Positions 1 to 5,765 of a stretch of DNA of 9,605 nucleotides are shown here, in pieces (positions within the stretch are counted from its first letter, which is position 1; the number at the start of each line of letters is the position of its first letter). Position numbers and translations under genes: made by a program. Location: positions 1-9,605 of the forward strand of contig NZ_JAGKWP010000090.1 in assembly GCF_021151785.1 (NCBI RefSeq), in the 5' to 3' direction. The notes below the pieces were generated by a model that was not told the DNA's origin, did no database searches, and saw only the letters and a program-made list of their open reading frames with translations. Source of the stretch: Flavobacterium sp. (lineage in GTDB: Bacteria > Bacteroidota > Bacteroidia > Flavobacteriales > Flavobacteriaceae).

Positions 1-50
1 CTTTTTGTAGTTTATTTTTAAAAAATGATAGTTGTGCAACAGCTACCGAT

Positions 51-66
51 GTTATGGGCTGGCTAT
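51..66 (+). repeat. Outer inverted repeat (arm 1) of a cassette-like unit
   Basis: This 16-bp arm reads GTTATGGGCTGGCTAT on the plus strand. The reverse complement of 726-741 reads GTTATGGGCAAGCTAT, so the two arms match at 14 of 16 positions with the only differences adjacent in the middle. The stop codon of the lipoprotein gene (TAA at 54-52 on the minus strand) lies inside this arm. No direct target-site duplication is visible just outside the two arms. Confidence 0.6.
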
Positions 67-711
67 TTTATTTATAAACTTTTTCCAATTCTGATTTAAA
101 TCTTTTTGGTCGGCTTCTTTTAAATTAACTTTTTCAACCAAAACCTTTTTCCCGTTTGCAATTTTATAAACATACATTCCTTTCTCATCGTCAACGCATT
201 GTCTGTATTCTAGAAATCCTTTTGGTTTTATTTTAAAATTTTCAATTGAAAATAAGAAACTAATCCAATTATTTTTTCCGCAACCATTTGGAGAAAATGA
301 GTAATAAAAATTAGAGTTTTCTAGTTTTTTTGAATAAGCAAATTCTGGATTATCAATACTATCAATAACTCTGAAACTTTTCTCTTTTTGATTGTAAAGC
401 CAAACTTTCTCGTAATAATAATTACTTGAAAATCCATATTTCAAATCATTATTTCCATCACCGTCAAAATCTTCAAACTTTATGGAATTTGGCGCAACTC
501 CTTCTTCCATTATGTTGATTAAAGTATCATTTTTTCGGTTTGTTAAATACAACCTTGAATTACTTCCGTAACTCGCAGTATAATTTTTATCTGAACTTTT
601 ATAAAGAATTGAATCTTTCTGACTTTCTGTTTCAGAGAATGCTCTGTTTTCTGAATTTTTACATGAAAGCATAGTTCCAAGAAAGGTTAATAAAATAAAA
701 ATAGTTCTCAT
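52..711 (-). CDS. Putative lipoprotein with Asp-rich (FG-GAP/XAC2610-like) loop
   Basis: I chose the ATG at 711 (219 aa) because it puts a classic lipoprotein signal at the N-terminus: MRT, a hydrophobic stretch (IFILLTFLGTML), then Ser-Cys, with Cys17 as the predicted lipidated residue. An upstream in-frame ATG at 738 would add nine polar residues (MGKLSENLQ) and lies inside the inverted repeat at 726-741. Residues about 81-90 (DFDGDGNNDL) form an Asp/Gly loop like those of FG-GAP or EF-hand-type calcium sites. The following VWLYNQKEKSFR segment resembles the beta-strand part of XAC2610-type proteins, a weak recognition made by eye. The rest is rich in Asn, Lys and aromatic residues, consistent with a periplasm-facing or surface beta protein. 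No function can be assigned. It stands alone, flanked by inverted repeats, and looks like accessory cargo. A promoter-like box lies at 816-823. Confidence 0.75.
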   Translation of the reverse strand: MRTIFILLTFLGTMLSCKNSENRAFSETESQKDSILYKSSDKNYTASYGSNSRLYLTNRKNDTLINIMEEGVAPNSIKFEDFDGDGNNDLKYGFSSNYYYEKVWLYNQKEKSFRVIDSIDNPEFAYSKKLENSNFYYSFSPNGCGKNNWISFLFSIENFKIKPKGFLEYRQCVDDEKGMYVYKIANGKKVLVEKVNLKEADQKDLNQNWKKFINKIASP

Positions 712-725
712 TTGCAGATTTTCTG

Positions 726-741
726 ATAGCTTGCCCATAAC
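726..741 (-). repeat. Outer inverted repeat (arm 2) of a cassette-like unit
   Basis: This is the partner of 51-66, in inverted orientation, with 14 of 16 bases matching (GTTATGGGC-nn-GCTAT). On the minus strand it includes the alternative ATG start (738-736) of the lipoprotein gene, so the two arms bracket the gene almost exactly from start to stop. Confidence 0.6.
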
Positions 742-743
742 TT

Positions 744-805
744 GTTTATATGCGCTACATTATAGCGTTAATCTACCCAATTTTGGATGTATATGCGCTA
801 TAAAC
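744..805. repeat. Long imperfect hairpin upstream of the lipoprotein gene
   Basis: The left arm GTTTATA-t-GCGC (744-755) pairs with GCGC-TATAAAC (795-805): seven base pairs, one unpaired T at 751, then four GC pairs. A second inner stem is TACAT (756-760) with ATGTA (787-791), separated from the outer stem by three unpaired bases on one side. The 11-mer TATATGCGCTA also occurs as a direct repeat at 747-757 and 790-800. A small hairpin CGCTA/TAGCG (753-757 with 762-766) is an alternative fold. The structure would fall in the 5' leader of the lipoprotein transcript if the -7 box at 816-823 is used. Its extrahelical base and size recall integron attC sites, but the conserved attC core boxes are not recognisable. 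Confidence 0.55.
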
Positions 806-815
806 TAGCATTATA

Positions 816-823
816 CAAATATA
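816..823 (-). promoter_or_regulatory. Bacteroidota -7 promoter box for the lipoprotein gene
   Basis: On the minus strand this reads TATATTTG, a full match to the Bacteroidota -7 consensus TAnnTTTG. No well-spaced -33 TTG box was found (the nearest TTTG is only 14 nt upstream). It would give a leader of roughly 100 nt containing the imperfect hairpin at 744-805. Confidence 0.45.
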
Positions 824-1063
824 GTTTTTTATTCTTACAAATCATTAAAATGGCTTTTTATTTTTCTGAGCTATTGGTATTAACTTGTGTATGAATTAGA
901 ATTGTTGGGGCTATTAAGCCACAAAGAATCTTTTAACAAATGTCTGCAAAAATCATTGAAACAAGCTCCTTTTAAACCCTTGAAAAAAAAATCCTTTTCA
1001 TTTTACTTTTTTATGCTTTCGAACGTACAGTAAAATCAAGTGCTAAAGACACTAAAATAAATT

Positions 1064-1129
1064 GCCCTAGGGAAATTATACAATTCCCCTAGGGAAAATG
1101 ATTGATTCCCCTAGGGGAATTATTCAATT
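1064..1129. repeat. Three tandem 22-bp units with CCCTAGGG cores
   Basis: The palindromic core CCCTAGGG occurs at 1065-1072, 1087-1094 and 1109-1116, exactly 22 bp apart. The full units (1064-1085, 1086-1107, 1108-1129) share the core followed by an AT-rich half. Units 1 and 3 match at 19 of 22 positions and unit 2 is more diverged. The third core is extended to a perfect 16-bp palindrome, ATTCCCCTAGGGGAAT (1105-1120). The spacing of about two helical turns would place every core on the same face of the DNA, as in arrays of protein-binding sites. Function is unknown. Confidence 0.8.
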
Positions 1130-1145
1130 GCTGTACAGCAATTGA
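1124..1145. repeat. Perfect 22-bp palindrome, fourth unit of the array
   Basis: The half-site TCAATTGCTGT (1124-1134) is followed directly by its exact reverse complement (1135-1145). The centre of symmetry is 1134.5, exactly 22 bp from the centre of the third CCCTAGGG core (1112.5), so it continues the phase of the tandem array with a different core sequence (CTGTACAG). Confidence 0.8.
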
Positions 1146-1251
1146 TTTTATCTACCTGAGAATTTGAAAATATTATCAAGAAGAAAAGTAAAAGAAACAC
1201 GCTGTTTTTCAGAATTAGTAAAGCAAAATACTTAGTTGTACATTGTAGTAT

Positions 1252-1288
1252 AAAAAAAAATGCCTGTCTCAACAAGAAACAGGCATTT
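1252..1288 (-). terminator. Rho-independent terminator of pepD
   Basis: ACAGGCATTT (1279-1288) pairs with AAATGCCTGT (1258-1267), a 10-bp stem with an 11-nt loop. Read on the minus strand it is followed by a run of T (complement of the A run from 1260 down to 1252). It sits about 20 bp past the pepD stop codon. A shorter T-rich run after the stem on the plus strand (from about 1295) is too distant to make it convincingly bidirectional. Confidence 0.85.
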
Positions 1289-1308
1289 GTATGGTCTTTT
1301 TTTATTAT

Positions 1309-2769
1309 TTATTTTGCTGGAATGTTTTCTAATATTTCTAATACAAATTTCCAGTATTTTTGAACAGAAGGGATGTTGGCTCTTTCGTCAGGGCTATGGG
1401 CTCCTTTAATCGTTGGGCCAAAAGAAATCATGTCCATTCCTGGATAGTTGGTTCCTAGTATACCACATTCTAAACCAGCGTGACACGCTACAACATGAGG
1501 TTTAGTTCCATTTTGTTTTTCATAGATGGAAGTTAGTACATCTAAAATTGCAGATTTGGGGTTAGGTGTCCAACCTGGATAACTTCCAGAGCATGTTACT
1601 TCGCATCCCATTAATTCATAAGCAGCACGCAAAGCATTTGCTAAATCAAATTTTGCTGTTTCTACAGATGAGCGTGTTAAGTTCTCAATGCGAACCTGAC
1701 CACCACCAACAGTTACTTTAGCAATATTGTTAGAGGTTTCAACTAAATTGTCAAAATCAGCACTCATGCGATACACACCATTGTGGGCAGTATATAGGGC
1801 TCTTGTTAAGAAAAACTGAGCCGCAGCAGGCATCACTTTAGCAGGTAAATCAGCTTTTTCTATTACAATTTGCAAATTAGGTTCTGTAGTAGCTAATTCT
1901 TTTTTTATTTCGTTTATGGTTTGTTGCATGTCTAGTTGGAAAGCCGCTTCATACATGTCTGCAACGGCTACATGAGCGACACTTTCTCTAGGTATTGCAT
2001 TGCGTAAACTTCCCCCGTTGATGGTGCTAATTTGTAAGCCAAAGTCTTCATAAGCGCCAAATAACAATCGGTTCATAATTTTGTTGGCATTACCAAGACC
2101 TTTGTCTATATCCATTCCGCTATGCCCCCCATTTAATCCTTTTACTGTAATGGTATATCCTGTTGAATCAGAGGCTACGTCTTCTTCGTCATATTCTGCT
2201 ACAGCGGTTACATCTACCCCTCCAGCACAACCAATGTCGATTTCGTCGTCTTCTTCAGTGTCTAAATTCAATAGGATTTCACCATCTAATAAACCGCCTT
2301 TTAAGCCCATAGCACCCGTCATACCTGTTTCTTCATCAATAGTAAATAAGGCTTCAATAGCTGGGTGTGGAATGTCGGTACTTTCTAAAATGGCCATAAT
2401 AGTAGCTACTCCTAAACCATTGTCGGCTCCTAGTGTGGTTCCTTTGGCACGAACCCAGTCGCCATCTACTAGCATTTCTATTCCTTGCGTATCAAAATCA
2501 AAAACCGTGTCGTTGTTTTTTTGGTGCACCATGTCTAAGTGCGATTGCATTACAATGGTTTTACGGTTTTCCATGCCAGGTGTGGCTGGTTTTTTAATGA
2601 TAACATTGCCCACTTCATCTTTTAAAGTAGGTAATCCTAATTTTTGACCGAAGTCTAACATAAAAGCAATCACACGTTCTTCTTTTTTTGAAGGACGAGG
2701 CACCGCATTAAGATCGGCAAATTTATTCCAAAGGGCTTTGGGTTCTAAATTTCTAACTTCTTGACTCAT
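1309..2769 (-). CDS. pepD: Cytosolic aminoacyl-histidine (Xaa-His) dipeptidase, M20C
   Basis: The 486-aa product is a metal-dependent dipeptidase of peptidase family M20C (PepD, cytosol nonspecific dipeptidase), the usual length for the family. It hydrolyses a broad range of unblocked dipeptides in the cytoplasm. Visible metal and catalytic residues follow the E. coli PepD layout: H77 in SHLDMV, D79, D116 in GADNGLG, the Glu pair E146-E147 in DEETG, D170 in LNLDTEE, H430 in HAGLECG and H458 in GAHSPDE. The lid (dimerisation) domain lies between, at about 190-385. There is no signal peptide. The gene is a single transcription unit, divergent from the DUF3810 gene, with its own terminator at 1252-1288 and a doubled -7 box at 2803-2818. 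The start at 2769 fits the family N-terminus. Confidence 0.96.
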   Translation of the reverse strand: MSQEVRNLEPKALWNKFADLNAVPRPSKKEERVIAFMLDFGQKLGLPTLKDEVGNVIIKKPATPGMENRKTIVMQSHLDMVHQKNNDTVFDFDTQGIEMLVDGDWVRAKGTTLGADNGLGVATIMAILESTDIPHPAIEALFTIDEETGMTGAMGLKGGLLDGEILLNLDTEEDDEIDIGCAGGVDVTAVAEYDEEDVASDSTGYTITVKGLNGGHSGMDIDKGLGNANKIMNRLLFGAYEDFGLQISTINGGSLRNAIPRESVAHVAVADMYEAAFQLDMQQTINEIKKELATTEPNLQIVIEKADLPAKVMPAAAQFFLTRALYTAHNGVYRMSADFDNLVETSNNIAKVTVGGGQVRIENLTRSSVETAKFDLANALRAAYELMGCEVTCSGSYPGWTPNPKSAILDVLTSIYEKQNGTKPHVVACHAGLECGILGTNYPGMDMISFGPTIKGAHSPDERANIPSVQKYWKFVLEILENIPAK

Positions 2770-2802
2770 TTATCTTTTTTTCTTTAATTTTTAATGGAAT
2801 GC

Positions 2803-2818
2803 CAAAGTTACAAAGTTA
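2803..2818 (-). promoter_or_regulatory. Tandem -7 boxes of the pepD promoter
   Basis: On the minus strand TAACTTTG occurs twice back to back (2818-2811 and 2810-2803), each a perfect TAnnTTTG match. They lie 34 to 49 bp before the pepD start codon. No clear TTG -33 element is seen at the expected distance upstream. Confidence 0.55.
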
Positions 2819-2845
2819 ATTTTTTTTACTCCGTGATTTTCTAAT

Positions 2846-2870
2846 TATATTTACCTAGTTAAAAAAGGAA
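2846..2870 (+). promoter_or_regulatory. Possible -7 box and ribosome binding site before the DUF3810 gene
   Basis: TATATTTA (2846-2853) matches TAnnTTTG except at the last base. An A-rich AAGGAA (2865-2870) ends two bases before the GTG start, close but in the right place to help pick a non-ATG start. Both calls are weak. Confidence 0.3.
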
Positions 2871-2872
2871 TT

Positions 2873-3946
2873 GTGAAAAGAAAGTTCATTTTGCCTGCAT
2901 TGTTACTTTTTCAGTGGGGAATCGTTTCGTTAATTCGTTTTTTTCCCGCTTGGATTGAAACGTATTATAGTCAGGGGCTATATCCTAAAATAGCTTATCT
3001 GCTCCGCACTGCGCTAGGTGGTTTGCCTTTTTCAGTGGGGGATGTGTTGTATACCCTATTGGTTTTGGTTCTCGTGCATTGGTTTTGGAAAAATCGTATA
3101 GGTTTTTGGAAGCATTGGAAAACGCATTTTTGGACCGTTTTAAGTTTTTTATCGGTTTTATATTTTTGTTTTCATGTGTTGTGGGGGCTCAATTACTATC
3201 GTTTGCCCTTGCATGAAAAGTGGAAATTAGAAAAAGAATATACTTATGAGGAATTGGTGCAATTTACCCGACAATTAGTGTTGCAAACCAATGCTTTACA
3301 AAAACAAATTCAACAAGATACTACACAAGCGGTTCGAATGGTACATTCAGAGGCTACCTTATTTAACATGGCTCCTAAGGCTTATGCGGTATTGGCTTCA
3401 AAACATCCTGAATTTTATTATGAATCCGCTAGTATTAAAGCATCATTGTATAGTTTACCGTTAAGTTATATGGGATTTGGTGGGTACTTGAATCCGTTTA
3501 CCAATGAAGCACAAGTGAATTCATTAAAGCCTAAGTATACTGCTCCTTTAACCATTTGTCATGAAATGGCGCATCAAACAGGAGTGGCGTCTGAGAGTGA
3601 ATGTAATTTCATGGGATTCTTGGCGGCCTCTCAACATCCAGATGTTTATTTTCGCTATTCGGCATATACATTTGCCTTAAACTATTGTTTGTTTCATTTA
3701 GAGGAACAAAAGGCGGGGAGTAGTCAACCTTTTAAAAAGTGGATCAACAAGGGCGTTTTACAAAACTTTAAAGAAAGTAAAACCTTTTGGCAACACCATC
3801 AAACGGTAATTGCTAATTTTTTTGAGTATTTTTACGATCATTTTTTAAAATGGAATCAACAAAAAGAGGGTCTAGAAAGTTATAGTAAATTTATAGGCTT
3901 ATTAATTAATTACAATAAACATACTTCTGTTTTCTATGCGCATTAA
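2873..3946 (+). CDS. DUF3810 family membrane protein, HExxH metalloprotease-like
   Basis: The 357-aa product starts at GTG (2873), preceded closely by AAGGAA; no ATG is available near the family-like N-terminus MKRKF. Three hydrophobic segments (about 5-25, 53-72 and 86-105) anchor it in the inner membrane, followed by a long soluble domain. That domain carries HEMAH at residues 230-234 followed by ESE at 241-243, the HExxH...E arrangement of gluzincin zinc metalloproteases. I recognise the overall pattern as DUF3810, a family common in Bacteroidota. Protease activity is inferred from the motif, and I know of no demonstrated substrate. The last 11 bases overlap the start of the LETM1-related gene, so the two are probably translated together from one mRNA. 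Confidence 0.88.
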   Translation: MKRKFILPALLLFQWGIVSLIRFFPAWIETYYSQGLYPKIAYLLRTALGGLPFSVGDVLYTLLVLVLVHWFWKNRIGFWKHWKTHFWTVLSFLSVLYFCFHVLWGLNYYRLPLHEKWKLEKEYTYEELVQFTRQLVLQTNALQKQIQQDTTQAVRMVHSEATLFNMAPKAYAVLASKHPEFYYESASIKASLYSLPLSYMGFGGYLNPFTNEAQVNSLKPKYTAPLTICHEMAHQTGVASESECNFMGFLAASQHPDVYFRYSAYTFALNYCLFHLEEQKAGSSQPFKKWINKGVLQNFKESKTFWQHHQTVIANFFEYFYDHFLKWNQQKEGLESYSKFIGLLINYNKHTSVFYAH

Positions 3947-5129
3947 CCCTTCGGCACCCGGTTGGATTGAAAAGTTTAGTAATGAATATGCTGCGGCTAT
4001 AGTTCGTTATGAAACTGATTTTTCATTTTACACGGCTTGCCAGCGAACGGGACTTTTTTATGGTTTTGTGGTAGATTATCACTTGCATCGTGCTATTGAT
4101 GCCAGTCATTGGGATGAAGAAGAAAAGGCGAAAGTAGTTTTTTTTACCACGCTTTTTGCTTTGTATCAGTTGCGAAAGCCTAACCATGAAATAGCGTCTT
4201 TTTTAGCCGATGTATTGGCTTTTTACAGTTCCATTTCTAGAGCAAAATTTAGTTTCATACAACATTTTTTGCCTGAAAGTTCTCCCGCTCAAGAGTTAGA
4301 AACCTTAATAGCTGATCGTATTCAAACCAATACAAATGTTATTGCTAAAAACTTTACCCATTTGGTTACTAATGCCATGTTGTTTGTAGATGTTTTGGCT
4401 TTTGAACATTATTTAGTTAGTGGTACTATTGATTTAAAATTTTTTAAAGAAGTAGAGCAAAAATGCATGTCTATTATTTCGTTGTCGCTTCAGATTAAAA
4501 CGAACAAAACGCCTTATGATGATTTGTTGATTAAGTTGTTTGAAAACTCGTTGCGCTACACTAAATTTTCAGATGAAGTAGATGCTCATTTTTTAGCACA
4601 ATTGCAACAAGAAAGTATTCACGTTTTACAACGATTGTATTTGTTAGATGTGGCTCAAATGGCCTTGTGGAGTGATGGGGAAAAGCAAGCGGTTGAACAA
4701 GAATATGTGGCTAATTTAATTGTAATTTTAAATTTAGATAAAATAGTTCAAAATACTGGTTTTGAGATAGATGTGTTTGTTGAAAAACATAGAATAAATA
4801 TTCCTTATTTGAATGAAAAACACCCAGTTAAGCATTTTTATTCGAATGCGCAAGAGACCATTACCAAGTTAATTATTCGAAATAAAAATAGATTGTTGAA
4901 AGAGCTTTCAGAAAGTAAAGAATTGGTTGTTTTGTTGCGAAAGTCTACGTTATCAGAGTTGAGTTATGAGGAAAAAAAGAAAGTAAAAAAACAGTTGTTA
5001 GACATTTGTAAATCGGTGCCTTCCTTGACTATTTTTTTACTTCCAGGTGGAGGATTGTTATTACCTCTTTTAATTAAGTTTATTCCACAGTTGTTGCCTT
5101 CTGCTTTTAATGAAAATTTAGATGATTAA
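3936..5129 (+). CDS. LETM1-related (biofilm-associated type) protein
   Basis: The 397-aa product begins at the ATG within ATGCGCATTAA, overlapping the DUF3810 stop. Residues about 320-393 contain the recognisable LETM1-like end: KELVVLLRKST, then a charged helix (EEKKKVKKQLLDICK), then VPSLTIFLLPGGGLLLP and a terminal LLPSAFNEN. This resembles the membrane-proximal motif of eukaryotic mitochondrial LETM1, an ion-exchange factor. Flavobacterial homologues are named LETM1-related biofilm-associated proteins. Residues about 236-261 (LLDVAQMALWSDGEKQAVEQEY) look like a TerB-type helical hairpin, which is my own inference. There is no signal peptide, and the only strongly hydrophobic segment is near the C-terminus (about 362-388). 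Function is unproven; membrane or ion homeostasis is a guess from the family. Its stop codon overlaps that of the convergent carbonic anhydrase gene. Confidence 0.82.
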   Translation: MRINPSAPGWIEKFSNEYAAAIVRYETDFSFYTACQRTGLFYGFVVDYHLHRAIDASHWDEEEKAKVVFFTTLFALYQLRKPNHEIASFLADVLAFYSSISRAKFSFIQHFLPESSPAQELETLIADRIQTNTNVIAKNFTHLVTNAMLFVDVLAFEHYLVSGTIDLKFFKEVEQKCMSIISLSLQIKTNKTPYDDLLIKLFENSLRYTKFSDEVDAHFLAQLQQESIHVLQRLYLLDVAQMALWSDGEKQAVEQEYVANLIVILNLDKIVQNTGFEIDVFVEKHRINIPYLNEKHPVKHFYSNAQETITKLIIRNKNRLLKELSESKELVVLLRKSTLSELSYEEKKKVKKQLLDICKSVPSLTIFLLPGGGLLLPLLIKFIPQLLPSAFNENLDD

Positions 5130-5761
5130 ATATCTAATTTGAAGACGCCTTTTAATTCGTCGTTCGAGCTAAAGTTTACACCTAAATCAGTCACATAACC
5201 TGAGTTTAATCCGTATACCCAACCATGTAAATATAATTTTTGTCCGTTAGCCCAAGCATTTTGCACAATAGACGTTTTGGCTAAGTTAAATACTTGTTCT
5301 TTCACATTGATTTCAACAAGTTTATTAAATTTTTCGTCTTCGCTAGGCATGGCTTCTAATTCCTCTTGATAAATACGGTACGTATCTTTAATATTTCGTA
5401 ACCAATTGTCTATGATTCCCACAGAGGCATTTCCCATAGCGGCTTTTACTCCACCACAACCATAATGACCACAAACAATAACATGGCTTACTTTCAATAC
5501 GTTTACTGAGTAGTCTAAAACCGAGAGCATGTTCATGTCTGTATGAACCACAAGATTAGCAATGTTTCTATGAATAAAAACTTCACCAGCCTTTGTTCCG
5601 GTAATATCGTTAGGAGGAACACGACTATCAGAACAACCAATCCACAATAAGGGAGGATTTTGACCTCTGGCTAAATCATTAAAAAAATCAGGATCGACTT
5701 TTAGTTGATCTTCTACCCATTTTTTGTTATTCTCTAATATTTTGGTATAAAACTCGCTCAT
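5126..5761 (-). CDS. can: Beta-class carbonic anhydrase
   Basis: The 211-aa product is a cytoplasmic beta-carbonic anhydrase, interconverting CO2 and bicarbonate. Key residues are visible: C43-S-D45-S-R47 (zinc ligand plus the Asp/Arg dyad), H99 and C102 in CGHYGCGG (the other zinc ligands), and the HRNIAN segment at 64-69. Length is normal and there is no signal peptide. It starts four bases after the SulP stop codon, so the two genes are co-transcribed and probably act together in supplying bicarbonate. The 3' end overlaps the LETM1-related gene by four bases (shared TTAA), and no terminator is visible between them. The symbol can is used by analogy with the E. coli beta enzyme. Confidence 0.96.
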   Translation of the reverse strand: MSEFYTKILENNKKWVEDQLKVDPDFFNDLARGQNPPLLWIGCSDSRVPPNDITGTKAGEVFIHRNIANLVVHTDMNMLSVLDYSVNVLKVSHVIVCGHYGCGGVKAAMGNASVGIIDNWLRNIKDTYRIYQEELEAMPSEDEKFNKLVEINVKEQVFNLAKTSIVQNAWANGQKLYLHGWVYGLNSGYVTDLGVNFSSNDELKGVFKLDI

Positions 5762-5765
5762 AATT

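Larger units (their letters stand above)
1031..1150. repeat. Inverted repeat enclosing the palindrome array
   Basis: The left arm TAAAATCAAGTGCT (1031-1044) matches the reverse complement of 1137-1150 (TAAAATCAATTGCT) at 13 of 14 positions. The arms bracket the three CCCTAGGG repeats, and the right arm overlaps the fourth palindrome. Together these form a nested, roughly symmetric structure of about 120 bp. Confidence 0.6.
831..1250. other. Gene-free intergenic region with palindromic array
   Basis: I see no convincing coding sequence on either strand. The region holds the 22-bp-spaced palindrome array (1064-1145), a surrounding inverted repeat (1031-1044 with 1137-1150), and complementary low-complexity runs TTTTACTTTT (1001-1010) and AAAAGTAAAA (1184-1193) that extend the symmetry further out. 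The remaining sequence is AT-rich and featureless to the eye. Confidence 0.7.

Noticed and set aside
31..40. GTTGTGCAAC as a terminator hairpin for the lipoprotein gene
   Set aside because: Only a 4-bp stem with a 2-nt loop is possible, too small to be credible despite the T run that follows on the minus strand.
1064..1145. CRISPR array
   Set aside because: The repeats are only 22 bp, directly abutting without unique spacers, palindromic at the core, and there are no cas genes.
1064..1145. Plasmid iterons or a replication origin
   Set aside because: The 22-bp spacing fits iterons, but no rep gene, DnaA boxes or partition genes are visible, and the neighbours are chromosomal housekeeping genes.
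2081..2647. 188-aa open frame on the plus strand opposite pepD
   Set aside because: It is antisense to a clearly conserved M20C dipeptidase and its Ser/Pro-rich translation has no family features; it is a shadow frame.
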